Source of the DNA: Schaalia odontolytica
Lineage (GTDB): Bacteria; Actinomycetota; Actinomycetes; Actinomycetales; Actinomycetaceae
Direction of reading: 5' to 3'
DNA: 64,000 bases
NCBI RefSeq assembly: GCF_009730335.1
Contig: NZ_CP046315.1
Location: 1,798,001 to 1,862,000 of the forward strand
Made by a program: the position numbers and the translations under genes. Of the stretch, positions 16,697-25,599 are shown in pieces (position 1 is the first letter of the stretch; every line of letters starts with the position of its first letter). The notes under the pieces are model-generated. The model was not told the DNA's origin. It did no database searches and saw only the letters and a list, made by a program, of their open reading frames with translations.

Positions 16697-17890
16697 ATGA
16701 CCATTCGCACCACTCATGTTGGTTCCCTGCCCCGTACCCCCGAGCTGCTCGAGGCGAATCGTGCGCGCCGTGAGGGTTCGCTCGGCGAGGCTGACTTCAC
16801 GTCGCTGCTGCAGGATCAGGTTGACGGCGTTGTGAAGCATCAGGCTGAGATTGGCCTGGATATCGTCAATGACGGCGAGTACGGTCACGCGATGATCGAC
16901 ACGGTTGATTACGGCGCGTGGTGGACGTATTCCTTCTCGCGTTTCGCCGGACTGTCCTTTGAGGACGTGCAGCGTTTTGATGTGCGTCCCCCGGCAGGCC
17001 GTGACGGTCGACTTTCTTTCTCATCGTTTGCTGAGCGCCGCGACTGGCAGCGTTTCGCGGACGCGTACGCGGATCCGGATTCGGGTATTCACATTGCGAA
17101 CCGCAACCCGATCGCGTTCCCGACGATCACGGGTGAGCTGACCTACATCGGCGCCGAGGCCGTGGAGCGCGATATCGCAGGCACGAAGCACGCGCTGGAG
17201 GCGGCGGGCAAGCCCGTGTCGGATGGTTTCGTGGCGGCGATTTCGCCGGGTTCGGCGGCTCGCGTGGCCAACGCGTTCTACGAGGACGACGAGGCCGTGG
17301 TGTGGGCGTGGGCGGATGTACTGCGCGAGGAGTACAAGCGCATTACGGACGCGGGCCTGACGGTCCAGATTGACGCGCCGGATATCGCGGAGGGCTGGGA
17401 TCAGATGAACCCGGAGCCGTCCGTTGAGGATTACCGCGCGTTCTCTCGCGTGCGTATCGACGCGCTGAACCACGCGCTGGAGGGCATTGACCCGTCTCTG
17501 GTGCGTTTCCACGTGTGCTGGGGTTCGTGGCACGGCCCACACACGACGGATATTGCGTTTAAGGACATCGTGGATCTGGCCCTGCTGGTCAACGCGAACG
17601 GCCTGACGTTTGAGGCGGCGAATGCTCGCCACGCGCACGAGTGGACGATCTGGCGAGACATCGAACTGCCCGAAGGCAAGTACCTGATCCCGGGCGTGGT
17701 GTCGCACTCGACGAACGTTGTGGAGCACCCGCAGCTGGTGGCTCAGCGTATCCGCCAGTTCGCGGACATTGTGGGCGACGAACGTGTCGTGGCGTCGACG
17801 GACTGCGGCCTCGGCGGCCGCATCTACCCGTCGATCGCGTGGGCGAAGCTGGATGCTCTTACCGAGGGCGCTCGTCTCGCATCGAAGTGA
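16697..17890 (+). CDS. Short MetE-like protein (cobalamin-independent methionine synthase II family)
   Basis: A 397-residue barrel protein that corresponds to only the C-terminal catalytic half of MetE; the same family includes epoxyalkane:coenzyme M transferases. Zinc ligands typical of the fold are seen in RFHVCWGSWHG near 275 and STDCGLGGR near 375, with TTHVGSLPRTPELL at the start. Without the N-terminal half it cannot bind polyglutamyl-folate as MetE does, so it may use another methyl donor or thiol. The ATG has an AGAAAGGA Shine-Dalgarno. A strong terminator follows, making the gene monocistronic. Confidence 0.85.
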   Translation: MTIRTTHVGSLPRTPELLEANRARREGSLGEADFTSLLQDQVDGVVKHQAEIGLDIVNDGEYGHAMIDTVDYGAWWTYSFSRFAGLSFEDVQRFDVRPPAGRDGRLSFSSFAERRDWQRFADAYADPDSGIHIANRNPIAFPTITGELTYIGAEAVERDIAGTKHALEAAGKPVSDGFVAAISPGSAARVANAFYEDDEAVVWAWADVLREEYKRITDAGLTVQIDAPDIAEGWDQMNPEPSVEDYRAFSRVRIDALNHALEGIDPSLVRFHVCWGSWHGPHTTDIAFKDIVDLALLVNANGLTFEAANARHAHEWTIWRDIELPEGKYLIPGVVSHSTNVVEHPQLVAQRIRQFADIVGDERVVASTDCGLGGRIYPSIAWAKLDALTEGARLASK

Positions 17891-17910
17891 TTGCCTGATT
17901 GCTGCCTGGG

Positions 17911-17948
17911 GCGCGCGGGGTGGATGAGTATCCACCCCGCGCGCTTTT
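17911..17948 (+). terminator. Rho-independent terminator of the MetE-like gene
   Basis: A perfect 14-bp stem, GCGCGCGGGGTGGA (17911-17924) with TCCACCCCGCGCGC (17931-17944), is followed by TTTT. An outer repeat TTGCCTGA (17891-17898) and TCAGGCAA (17961-17968) can extend the structure. Confidence 0.9.
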
Positions 17949-18003
17949 CCCAGGGTTTTTTCAGGCAACGCTCCCTATATCTTGAGCTTAGCCTCACACA
18001 ATG

Positions 18004-18097
18004 AAACGTGTGTTGCAGCCCCCGCTTCCGGGTCGGCCTGCCGCGGTGGGGATCGCACGCCGCGTCGGGTTCCGGGACTGGGGGCTGCGGCACGTTT
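18004..18097 (+). ncRNA. Candidate structured RNA, 94-nt stem-loop upstream of the export operon
   Basis: Three nested perfect stems are visible: AAACGTG (18004-18010) with CACGTTT (18091-18097), GCAGCCCCC (18015-18023) with GGGGGCTGC (18080-18088), and CGCGG (18042-18046) with CCGCG (18060-18064). It lies between the MetE terminator and the lipoprotein gene at 18215. I checked for the SRP RNA core and a tRNA T-loop and found neither. It may be a small RNA or a leader of the export operon; strand is inferred from the downstream genes. Confidence 0.4.
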
Positions 18098-18214
18098 GGG
18101 GTCCTCTGATCATCCCCATCTCAATTCACTTCTCCGTCATGCGGAAAACGGAGCCCTTTCTTCGTTATTCTGGAAGTGGGCACCCATTGTCGAGGCTGTT
18201 CGAGGGAGAACATC

Positions 18215-18838
18215 ATGGGAGCAAACAACACGGAGGGCACGCACTCCATCCGTTCGCGCGTTGGTTTGCTCGCTGCCGCTCTTGTCATCATCGCCACGGC
18301 CTGCGGCTGCCAACAGACCACGCCCGCGGCGGAGGGGCCGTGGGCGGCCGACATTGAGCAGGCGCGCAGTGAGTGGGCGTCCAACGAATTCGTTCAATCT
18401 GTCCTCGCGGACTCTGCCATTAGCGAGGCCGAACTCCAGGACATGCGTCAGCGCGTGCTGAACTGCCTGACAGACAAGGGCGTCACCGGCGCGTCTTTTG
18501 GCCCGAGCGGCACGCTGAGCATCCCCGATCAGCCGGTTGGCTCCTCCATATCCGCCGAACAGCAACAGCAGTTCGTCTCCACCTGTTCCAACGATGCCGG
18601 TCAGCCGATCATCGAGGCACTCGAGTTCAACATGCGTGTCAACCCAGATCACCGGGATGTCAACGAGCTGTACACACAGTGTTTGATCCGCAACAAGGCG
18701 GTCGAGCCGTCGTTCACGGCCCAAGAATTCACGCGTGCTCGCGAGAGCGGAACGCCTCTCGACAGCGCACTGCCGTTCATCGACCCAGCTCAGGGGCCCG
18801 ACATTTTGCAGCGATGCCTTGACGACCCCAGCAAATGA
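18215..18838 (+). CDS. Secreted lipoprotein of unknown function, first gene of an export operon
   Basis: A 207-residue protein with a positively charged N-terminus, a hydrophobic stretch (VGLLAAALVIIATA) and Cys31 in an ATAC lipobox, so it is probably a membrane-anchored lipoprotein. The mature part is soluble, acidic and Gln/Ser-rich, with four Cys that could form disulfides. I recognise no family. Its Shine-Dalgarno is GGGAGA. It lies 24 bp before the adaptor gene of a MacAB-like exporter and is probably a periplasmic-side or sensor component. Downstream genes overlap, so the four likely form one transcript. Confidence 0.75.
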   Translation: MGANNTEGTHSIRSRVGLLAAALVIIATACGCQQTTPAAEGPWAADIEQARSEWASNEFVQSVLADSAISEAELQDMRQRVLNCLTDKGVTGASFGPSGTLSIPDQPVGSSISAEQQQQFVSTCSNDAGQPIIEALEFNMRVNPDHRDVNELYTQCLIRNKAVEPSFTAQEFTRARESGTPLDSALPFIDPAQGPDILQRCLDDPSK

Positions 18839-18862
18839 CCACAACCGCCCTCAGGAGTTGAG

Positions 18863-19906
18863 ATGACAACTTCTCGCCGCTGGCTCGCCCTCACCGCGTT
18901 CGTCGCTCTCATCGCCGGTGCGGGTGGGGTCAGCGCGGGTATTCTCATCGCCTCGCCGCCCACCCCGGCCTCGCTGGCATCGTCATCTGCTCCGTCGACG
19001 GTCCCCGTCACCACGCGCGAGTTCACCGACACGCGCTCCCTCACCCTCACGATTCCCCCGGCCTCGCCTCATGAACTCACCTCCCCCACTGCCGGGCGCA
19101 TCACGGCGCTTCAGGCAGCGCCGGGAACTCCCATCACGTCAGGTTCTATTCCCTGCGAGATCGACGGCCTGCCCCTTCTTGCCTTAGCCCTGTCCACCCC
19201 GCTCTATCAGGACGTGGTGGACGGAGCCACGGGACCCGATATCGGTGCCCTGAACGCTGAACTTGCGCGGCTCGGATATGCGGCTCCCGCGGAATCTCAG
19301 CGGGTCACGGTCGCCACGCGAGCGGCCCTGGCCTCGGCGATGGGCGTGAACGACGGAGCCGGAGGTGTCCCCTCCCGCATCGAGGCCTCTCGCGTCCTGT
19401 GGATCCCGGCGACTACCGTCACTCCCTCATCGGTCCCCGTTCGCCTGGGTGACAGCGTCGATACGCAAACTGTTCTCCTCGCCCTTGAGGACTCCCGCGA
19501 CGCGTTGCGCCTCTCCGTCCCGCCGGATGCCTATCCTGCGGACCACGTCATCACTCTGGGGGACACGGACTACCCGGTCCCCTCTGACGGCGTGATCACC
19601 GACCCTACCCTAACGGCGGCGATCCTGTCCTCGCGCGAATACGCGTCCTTCGTCCGTTCCGCCCCGAGCGGCGATGGACCCGTTCAGCTGCCCGTCTCGT
19701 GGAAGCTCGCCTCCCCCATCACCGTCACTGTCGTCCCGCCGGCCTCAGTGATCGGAGACGCGACGAACGCGTGCGTCTTTGCAAGCGGAACGCCGATCCC
19801 CATCTCCATCGTTTCTTCCCAGCTCGGCCGAACCTACGTCCTGCCAACAACCCCGCTCTCCGCCGTCGACACCGCCGTCGAGGGACGCTCATGTCCGTCG
19901 AGCTAG
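18863..19906 (+). CDS. Membrane-fusion/adaptor protein with peptidoglycan-binding-like segment
   Basis: A 347-residue protein with one N-terminal membrane anchor (residues 8-30) and a Ser/Thr/Pro-rich stalk. It resembles the adaptor subunits of actinobacterial MacAB-type exporters: a short biotinyl-lipoyl-like start (ELTSPTAGRITAL), a PG-binding-1-like helix segment GPDIGALNAELARLGY near 125-140, and VLWIPATTVTPSSVPVRLGD near 178-198. It would sit outside the membrane and couple to the permease. The Shine-Dalgarno is AGGAG. Its stop lies inside the ATPase gene. Confidence 0.72.
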   Translation: MTTSRRWLALTAFVALIAGAGGVSAGILIASPPTPASLASSSAPSTVPVTTREFTDTRSLTLTIPPASPHELTSPTAGRITALQAAPGTPITSGSIPCEIDGLPLLALALSTPLYQDVVDGATGPDIGALNAELARLGYAAPAESQRVTVATRAALASAMGVNDGAGGVPSRIEASRVLWIPATTVTPSSVPVRLGDSVDTQTVLLALEDSRDALRLSVPPDAYPADHVITLGDTDYPVPSDGVITDPTLTAAILSSREYASFVRSAPSGDGPVQLPVSWKLASPITVTVVPPASVIGDATNACVFASGTPIPISIVSSQLGRTYVLPTTPLSAVDTAVEGRSCPSS

Positions 19907-20526
19907 ACAACGTCGGGCACATGTTCGCCGCCACCCCGTGGCTCTTTCGCCATCTGAGCGCCCGCTGCGAGGACGGTGCCCTCACCGCCGTCATCGGCCC
20001 GTCTGGTTCTGGCAAGTCAACCCTGCTGTCGCTGATCGCGGGATGGGACGCTCCGACCGAGGGAACGATCACCATCCCCCGTCCGGCTAGTCCGCAGAGT
20101 CCCCGTATTGCGTGGGTCTTCCAGAACCCGTTCGGTGTCCGCGCGCGCAGCGCCATTGACCACGTTGCGCTGCCCCTGTTGGCCCGCGGCATGAGCCGGG
20201 CGCAGGCCGATGTCGAGGCGAACCGGCTCCTTGATGCCTTCAACCTGGCGCATCTCGCGACCCGCCCATTTCGGGATCTGTCGGGCGGCGAAGCTCAGCG
20301 TGTGCTCCTCGCGCGCGGGCTCGCTTGTGCCCCCACCCTTCTCCTCGTAGATGAACCGACCGCGCAGCTTGATCAGTCCACGGCTCGCGACATCGCCTCC
20401 ACGCTCGGCTCTCTGCGCGAGGACGGGGTGAGCGTCGTGATCGCGACGCACGATCCGTCGATTCGCGCGCAGTGCGACGCCATCATCGACCTCGCCCACT
20501 TCCAGGACGAGGAGGAGCAGCAATGA
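19891..20526 (+). CDS. ABC exporter ATPase (MacB/LolD type)
   Basis: A 211-residue ATPase. Walker A VIGPSGSGKSTLL near 33-45, FQNPFG Q-loop, signature DLSGGEAQRVLLARGL, Walker B LLLVDEPTAQLD and H-loop IATHDPS are intact; the LSGGEAQR signature and short length place it with LolD/MacB-type lipoprotein or peptide exporters. ATG 19891 overlaps the adaptor gene by 16 nt and has GAGGGA upstream. Confidence 0.9.
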   Translation: MSVELDNVGHMFAATPWLFRHLSARCEDGALTAVIGPSGSGKSTLLSLIAGWDAPTEGTITIPRPASPQSPRIAWVFQNPFGVRARSAIDHVALPLLARGMSRAQADVEANRLLDAFNLAHLATRPFRDLSGGEAQRVLLARGLACAPTLLLVDEPTAQLDQSTARDIASTLGSLREDGVSVVIATHDPSIRAQCDAIIDLAHFQDEEEQQ

Positions 20527-21596
20527 GCACACTCTCGTGGCGAGCACTCCTGTCCGAAGCGTGGAGGGACTGCCTGAGCGGGACGGCCCGCGTCGGGATG
20601 CTGACTATCCTGGCCGCCGCCCTGGTCGGAGGCGTCATCTGCGCCGATGCGTTCTCTCTTCGTTCCGTCAGCGTTGAGGCTGCCTCTTTTCGTGTCCATC
20701 TGGGATCAGTGCGAGTCCTCCAAGCGCAAGGCGGCATCGACGGGGCCGCCTGCGATGCGCTGTCACGAATCCCCGGGGTGCGCGCAGGAGCCCTTCGCTC
20801 GGTCGAATCCGGCTTGTCCCCGCTCGCTCTTCCGGCCTCATCGCTGCCCCTGTACGAGGTCACGCCTGGAACCGTCTCTCTCCTGGGGACGACAACGGCC
20901 GATCCGACGGGAATTCTGCTCCCTGAGCAGGTAGCCGAGGAACTCGGCACCACTCAAGGAGCCCTTCTCCCCCTCGCACACGAGCAGGCCGAGGTCGCGG
21001 GCACCTACCCGTGGGACGAGAACGACGGGCGTCGTCCCGGCTACGCCTACGCGGCTCTCGCACCCGTGCCCACGACGGGGACCTTCGATGAATGCTGGTA
21101 CGAATCCTGGCCGCACAGCGACGACGTGGATGCCCTGGTGCGCTCAACCCTCGTTGGAAGCGACGACCAGAACACCCAGGTCCTCGCCATGAACCCTACG
21201 CGCGGAACGGCCTTCGACGCGGCGGGGCAACTGCGGCACAGGCCGACCTGGTGGGCGTGGATCGCCGCGAGCACAATCGGTGCCGCGCTAGGGGCCGCTG
21301 CCACGTGGTGGCGTCGCCTCGAGATCGCCTCGGCTCTGCATGCTGGGCTCCGCAGATCAGATACGACGGTCCTCCAGTTGTTCGAGGCCGTGGCGTGGGT
21401 GGGCGGCGCATTCGTCCTCTCCTCGGGCATATGCCTCACGATCCTGAGCGGAGCGCCACCCAGTGACCGCTCTGACTTGATGCGCCTGGTCGCTACCGAG
21501 GGCATCTGCGCTGCGTCGTGGACTCTCATCGGTGTCGTCATCGCATCAACAACGATCCGAGAGCGCCAGCTGTTCGTTTTCTTCAAGGGCCGATAG
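20523..21596 (+). CDS. ABC exporter permease (MacB/FtsX-like topology)
   Basis: A 357-residue membrane protein with one N-terminal membrane segment (about 24-42), a large extracellular domain (about 45-250) and three C-terminal segments (near 255, 300 and 335). That is the MacB/LolC/FtsX layout. It overlaps the ATPase stop (ATGA). Together with the lipoprotein and adaptor it probably extrudes an antimicrobial peptide, a lipoprotein or a lipid, or relays envelope stress. Confidence 0.8.
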   Translation: MSTLSWRALLSEAWRDCLSGTARVGMLTILAAALVGGVICADAFSLRSVSVEAASFRVHLGSVRVLQAQGGIDGAACDALSRIPGVRAGALRSVESGLSPLALPASSLPLYEVTPGTVSLLGTTTADPTGILLPEQVAEELGTTQGALLPLAHEQAEVAGTYPWDENDGRRPGYAYAALAPVPTTGTFDECWYESWPHSDDVDALVRSTLVGSDDQNTQVLAMNPTRGTAFDAAGQLRHRPTWWAWIAASTIGAALGAAATWWRRLEIASALHAGLRRSDTTVLQLFEAVAWVGGAFVLSSGICLTILSGAPPSDRSDLMRLVATEGICAASWTLIGVVIASTTIRERQLFVFFKGR

Positions 21597-21617
21597 GTAC
21601 CTGCGCGTGATCGCGCC

Positions 21618-21623
21618 TACAAT
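21618..21623 (+). promoter_or_regulatory. -10 hexamer of a probable leaderless promoter (GATase gene)
   Basis: TACAAT, 6 nt before ATG 21630, with no Shine-Dalgarno. A small GCGCG-TGAT-CGCGC dyad (21604-21617) precedes it. Confidence 0.55.
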
Positions 21624-21629
21624 TGGCGT

Positions 21630-22322
21630 ATGAGCATCCTCGTGATTCAAAACGACCCGATCGTTCCGGTGGGTCAGTTGTCCGCCTTCCTCGGCGGTCA
21701 CGAGGTGGTGCGCGCCTGGGAGGAGCCGCAGCGCCTCCAGGACCTGGTGGCCGCTCCCCTTCCGGGTGCCCTCATTCTCCTGGGCGGGCGCGCGACCGCC
21801 TATGACGACGAGGCATGGCCGTGGCTGGAAGCCGAGCGCGAGCTGACCCGGCGATGCGTGAGCACCAACGTGCGCGTCCTCGGCATTTGCCTGGGCGCTC
21901 AGCTGATAGCAGCGACTTTCGGTGGACGGATCAGCATCGCCGACCCCTCAGGCCCCGAACGGGGCGTCATCCCGCTCGTGTGGGGCACGAACGACCAGGC
22001 GGGCGGCGGCGGCGCCGTCCCCCTGCGCATGGCGCTGGCCTCGACCCACACGGTGTTCGCCGACCATGGTGACGCCATCGTGGAACTCCCCCACGGCGCG
22101 CGCGAGTGGGCGCGCTCGGACAAGTACACGCAGATCTTCTCGTACGGCACCGCCCTGGGCGTCCAGTTTCACCCCGAGGTCACGCGCGAGATCGCGACCG
22201 CGTGGGCGGCGAACAACGAGGACGTCGACACCGAGGACATTGTGGCCGGCTACGACGCCCACGAGGGCGATCTGGCCTCCACGTGCAAGACCCTGGCCGA
22301 CTGGGTCTCCGGCGTCTTCTAA
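21630..22322 (+). CDS. Type 1 glutamine amidotransferase (GMP synthase-like class I)
   Basis: A 230-residue stand-alone class I GATase. The nucleophile Cys in GICLGAQLIAATFGG near 88 and the catalytic His-x-Glu in GVQFHPEVT near 184 are present, as is ALILLGGRATAYDDE near 47-62, typical of the YfeJ-like/GuaA-like group. It would hydrolyse glutamine and pass ammonia to an unknown partner; no synthetase is adjacent. Confidence 0.88.
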   Translation: MSILVIQNDPIVPVGQLSAFLGGHEVVRAWEEPQRLQDLVAAPLPGALILLGGRATAYDDEAWPWLEAERELTRRCVSTNVRVLGICLGAQLIAATFGGRISIADPSGPERGVIPLVWGTNDQAGGGGAVPLRMALASTHTVFADHGDAIVELPHGAREWARSDKYTQIFSYGTALGVQFHPEVTREIATAWAANNEDVDTEDIVAGYDAHEGDLASTCKTLADWVSGVF

Positions 22323-22333
22323 GGCGCAAACAG

Positions 22334-22424
22334 AATCGCAGTGCGGGCACCCCCACGCGGTACCCACACTGCGATTGACAATCGGGCCTCGTCGCAGCGA
22401 GCGGAGATGAGGCCCGATTCCTAT
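22334..22424 (+). terminator. Tandem hairpins ending the GATase gene
   Basis: Two inverted repeats lie in series: AATCGCAGTG (22334-22343) with CACTGCGATT (22367-22376), and ATCGGGCCTC (22381-22390) with GAGGCCCGAT (22409-22418). The second is followed by TCCTATTTT, a usable U tract, and its stem is a diverged relative of the GGCCTCGT hairpin family. Confidence 0.75.
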
Positions 22425-22537
22425 TTTAGAGGAAAACGGCACGCCTACAAGGCTTTTCCAGGAACCAAGACCACCACGTGGGACAACTTGACAACACTCC
22501 CATTCACGGCCTCGCCACGGCGCGCGACGCACCCCGG

Positions 22538-23755
22538 TCAGGGGGCCGCGACCTGCACAAAGGAGCCGGTGCCGTACGCCCACACGCGACGCTCGGCGGC
22601 CGAGATGAACACGGCCTGGCCGCGGCTCAGCTCCACGCTGTCCCCGCCCTGCTCCTCGCTCACGTGCAGGGAGACCGACCCGGAGGTCGCGATGACGATG
22701 CGCGGGCCCTCCCCGGGCACGGCGACCTCGTCCACGCGGGACGTGTGCTTGCCGGGTGCCAGCGTCGTCACCGACAGCTCGAACTCCTGGGCAGGTGCCA
22801 GGAAACGATCCGTCGTCGCCGAGGGATGCTCGGGGGCCACGCGCACGGGCGGCAGCGCCGAGAACTCGGCGATTTCCACGAGCTGGGCGGAGTCCACGTA
22901 CTTGCCGGTGAGGCCCGCGCGCACGACATTGTCGGAGGAAGCCATGACCTCGATGCCCAGGCCCGACTGGTAGGCGTGGATCTGGCGCGGCGGAATGTAG
23001 ACGGCCTCGCCCGGGCGCAGGGACACCGGTTTCATGAGGAAGGCGACGATGATACCCGGGTCGCCCGGGTGCTTCTCCCCCAGGACGCTCACAAGCTCGT
23101 CCGTGCGCGGCGAGGGGGATGTGCCCGACGCGAGGCGGGAGCGGCACGCGGCCACGAACTCTTCGACGCGCTCCGAGGTCGCCGGGGAGTCCTCGTCGAA
23201 GAGCCACGTGGCCAGGGAGCGCAGACCTCCGCGCACGGTGGACAGCTTGAGGCGGTGACGCAGGCGGTCCGCGAGATCACCCTCCAGACCGACGAGGAGC
23301 TGGCGGGCCTTGCGCGGCACGCGGAAGCCGACGAGCGCGCTGAACTCGGTGAGCGCATAGATCATCTCCGGCTTGTGGTTCATGTCCCGGTAGACGCGGC
23401 GAGTGTCCGTGCGCTCGATGCCCAGGACCTCCTCGCGCAGGTATCCTTCGCGCGCGATCTCCTTCGTCGGATGCACCTGCAGGCTCAGGGTCTGCGCGGG
23501 GGCGATGATCTTCGCCAGGTACGGCAGAGTCGGACCAAACGCGTAGAGCAGGCCACCGCCGAGGGCACGCTTGGGGTCTTCGCCGATGTACTCGGCGAGG
23601 GTCTGCCCGCCCGTCAGCAGCGTCGGTCCGTCCGGGTGGGCGCCGAACCACACCTCGGACACCGGGTCGTCCCCGGCAGCGGCCCCCAGGAACTCGGGGA
23701 TCGCGTTCGTGGAGCCCCACGCGTCAGCTTTCGTCCAGCCGATCAGTCTTTCCAT
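22538..23755 (-). CDS. manA: Mannose-6-phosphate isomerase, class I
   Basis: A 405-residue zinc enzyme that interconverts fructose-6-phosphate and mannose-6-phosphate, feeding GDP-mannose and glycan synthesis. Metal ligands are visible in SLQVHPTKE (Gln, His, Glu near 98) and the catalytic region GEAVYIPPRQIHAYQSGLGIEVMASSDNVVRAGLT near 270-305. ATG 23755 is chosen over an upstream frame because TAGGAT lies 7 nt before it. Confidence 0.95.
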   Translation of the reverse strand: MERLIGWTKADAWGSTNAIPEFLGAAAGDDPVSEVWFGAHPDGPTLLTGGQTLAEYIGEDPKRALGGGLLYAFGPTLPYLAKIIAPAQTLSLQVHPTKEIAREGYLREEVLGIERTDTRRVYRDMNHKPEMIYALTEFSALVGFRVPRKARQLLVGLEGDLADRLRHRLKLSTVRGGLRSLATWLFDEDSPATSERVEEFVAACRSRLASGTSPSPRTDELVSVLGEKHPGDPGIIVAFLMKPVSLRPGEAVYIPPRQIHAYQSGLGIEVMASSDNVVRAGLTGKYVDSAQLVEIAEFSALPPVRVAPEHPSATTDRFLAPAQEFELSVTTLAPGKHTSRVDEVAVPGEGPRIVIATSGSVSLHVSEEQGGDSVELSRGQAVFISAAERRVWAYGTGSFVQVAAP

Positions 23756-23762
23756 AGGTCGA

Positions 23763-23768
23763 ATCCTA
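23763..23768 (-). promoter_or_regulatory. -10 hexamer of a probable leaderless promoter (manA)
   Basis: TAGGAT on the minus strand, 7 nt before ATG 23755. A half copy of the repeat motif (GACGAGGCCGTGGC, 23797-23810) follows 28 bp upstream. Confidence 0.5.
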
Positions 23769-23835
23769 TCGGTATCGGGCGCGTAAATACGCGAGGGACG
23801 AGGCCGTGGCCCCATCCCCCGCACGCTCGCGTCTG

Positions 23836-25599
23836 TCAGGCGCTGGGTTGATCGGTGGTTTCGCGCGCCTCGAGGGCGGCGAGCGCACCGCCGCGTGCGT
23901 GCAGCTCGGCGTAGGTGCCGGTCTCCACGACGCGGCCCGCATCCATGACGATGATCTGGTCGGCGTCGCGCACGGCGCTGATGCGGTGGGCGATCTCGAC
24001 GATGGTGCGACCCTTCGCAACGCGGGCGATGCCCTCACGCACGCGCGCCTCGGTGGCCGGGTCGACCTGGCTCGTGGCCTCGTCGAAGACGTAGATCGGG
24101 GCGTCTCGCAAGAGCGCGCGGGCCAGGGCCAGGCGCTGACGTTGGCCGCCCGAGAGGCGCTCGCCCATGTCGCCAACCACCGTGTCCAGGCCGTCCTTTT
24201 CCGTGGCCAGCCAATCGGTGAGGTCCACGGCCTCCAGCACGCGTTCCAGGTCGGCCTCGCTTGCGTCGGGTGCGGCGAGCAGCAGGTTGGCGCGCAGCGT
24301 GTCGTTGAACAGGTAGGGGCGCTGGGACGCGGAGGAGACCGTCGCGCGCAGGTCTCGTAGGGACACCTCGGCCACGTTCGTTCCGCCGATGGTCACGGCG
24401 CCCGAGGCCGGGTCCCACGTGCGGGTCAGCAGCGAGGCCAGCGTCGACTTGCCCGAGCCCGAGGCGCCCACAATGGCGGTGCGCTTGCCGGCGGGGATGT
24501 GGATGCTCACGCCGTCCAGGACCGTGGGGGCGGGCGCGGGTGCGTCCTCGTCCGTCGGGTAGGCGAAGGTGATGTCGGTGAACTCGATGTCGCCGGGGGT
24601 CAGGGGCTTGGGGTCGGCCGGGTCGGCGACGACGGGCGCTCGGTCGGTGAACGCGAAGACTCGGGCGGCCGACGCGAAGGCCTGGTCCAGGTCCGCGGCG
24701 AACTCCTCGACCGCAAGGACCGGGCCGAAGGAACCCATCGCGATACCGAGGGCAAGGCCCGCCTGGGGCAGCGTCAGCGTCTCTGCGAGCACGTTCGAGC
24801 CCGCGACCATGGCGACCGTGACAATACCGAGGGCGACGGCGGCCTGGTTCAGGCCTCGGCGCAGCGCGATCCAGCGGCCCTGAGTGCCCAGACCCGAGGA
24901 GATACGCTTTTCGATGGCGCTCATCTCGGCCTCGCGGCGCTCCTCCGCCCTAAAAGCGAGGACCTCACGCACGCCCTGCACCGAATCGGTCACGTGGGCG
25001 GCGATCGCACCTCGGGCCTCGCGCAGCTCACGCGCTGCACGCGCGGTCGAGCCGGAACCCAGGAAGGGAATGACCGCGCCGACGATCAGCAGGAAGGGCG
25101 CCAGCACGGCGGCCAGCGTCCAGGACACTGCGCTGCCCATCCACACGACCGACAGGATCGGAACGATGATGGCCGTCGTGACGGGGGCGAGCGTGTGGGC
25201 GAAGAATACCTCGACGCGGTCGATATCCTTCGTCACGCGGTTCATGATGTCGCCCGAATCCAAGCGATCCGTGCCCGCTGGAGCCTGGGGCTCGAGCTGG
25301 TCGTAGAAGTAGTTGCGCAGCATCGCCAGGGAGTGGAAGGCCACGAAGTGACCGGCGAACTGCTCGAGGTAGCGGGCAAGGCCCTTGAGCAAACTCAGGC
25401 CGATGGCGCAGCCGATGACCAGCGCGATGCTCCAAGCGCTTTCCCCCGAGGCCAGGCCGGCGACAGCCCAGCCGCCCAGGGCGAACAGGGCGATGCCAAT
25501 CATGAGGAAGACGATGCGGGCGGCGATGGAGGCCGCGAGGGGCGGCAGGACGCGCCGCGTGATCGACAGGAGTCGAAGAGACAGTTGCCTGCGGGTCAT
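23836..25599 (-). CDS. ABC exporter half-transporter, CydC-like
   Basis: A 587-residue fused membrane-ATPase protein. Six membrane segments fill residues 15-310; SGDIMNRVTKDIDRVEVFFAHTLAPVTTAII near 110 resembles CydC. The ATPase has Walker A AIVGASGSGKSTLASLL, signature RLSGGQRQRLALARALL and Walker B IYVFDEATSQVDP. It overlaps the preceding CydD-like gene (ATGA), so the two should form a heterodimer. CydDC exports cysteine and glutathione for cytochrome bd assembly, but no cydAB is present here. A siderophore or peptide exporter is the alternative. Confidence 0.82.
   Translation of the reverse strand: MTRRQLSLRLLSITRRVLPPLAASIAARIVFLMIGIALFALGGWAVAGLASGESAWSIALVIGCAIGLSLLKGLARYLEQFAGHFVAFHSLAMLRNYFYDQLEPQAPAGTDRLDSGDIMNRVTKDIDRVEVFFAHTLAPVTTAIIVPILSVVWMGSAVSWTLAAVLAPFLLIVGAVIPFLGSGSTARAARELREARGAIAAHVTDSVQGVREVLAFRAEERREAEMSAIEKRISSGLGTQGRWIALRRGLNQAAVALGIVTVAMVAGSNVLAETLTLPQAGLALGIAMGSFGPVLAVEEFAADLDQAFASAARVFAFTDRAPVVADPADPKPLTPGDIEFTDITFAYPTDEDAPAPAPTVLDGVSIHIPAGKRTAIVGASGSGKSTLASLLTRTWDPASGAVTIGGTNVAEVSLRDLRATVSSASQRPYLFNDTLRANLLLAAPDASEADLERVLEAVDLTDWLATEKDGLDTVVGDMGERLSGGQRQRLALARALLRDAPIYVFDEATSQVDPATEARVREGIARVAKGRTIVEIAHRISAVRDADQIIVMDAGRVVETGTYAELHARGGALAALEARETTDQPSA

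Noticed and set aside
18015-18088. A possible tRNA, since GCAGCCC and GGGCTGC are 74 nt apart
   Set aside because: No GTTC-A-C T-loop with a 5-bp stem and no proper D or anticodon arm could be drawn; the longer stem with flanking AAACGTG/CACGTTT does not fit a tRNA.
18004-18097. A small signal-recognition-particle RNA
   Set aside because: The conserved GGAA-loop core with the GCAGCC element was not found on either strand.
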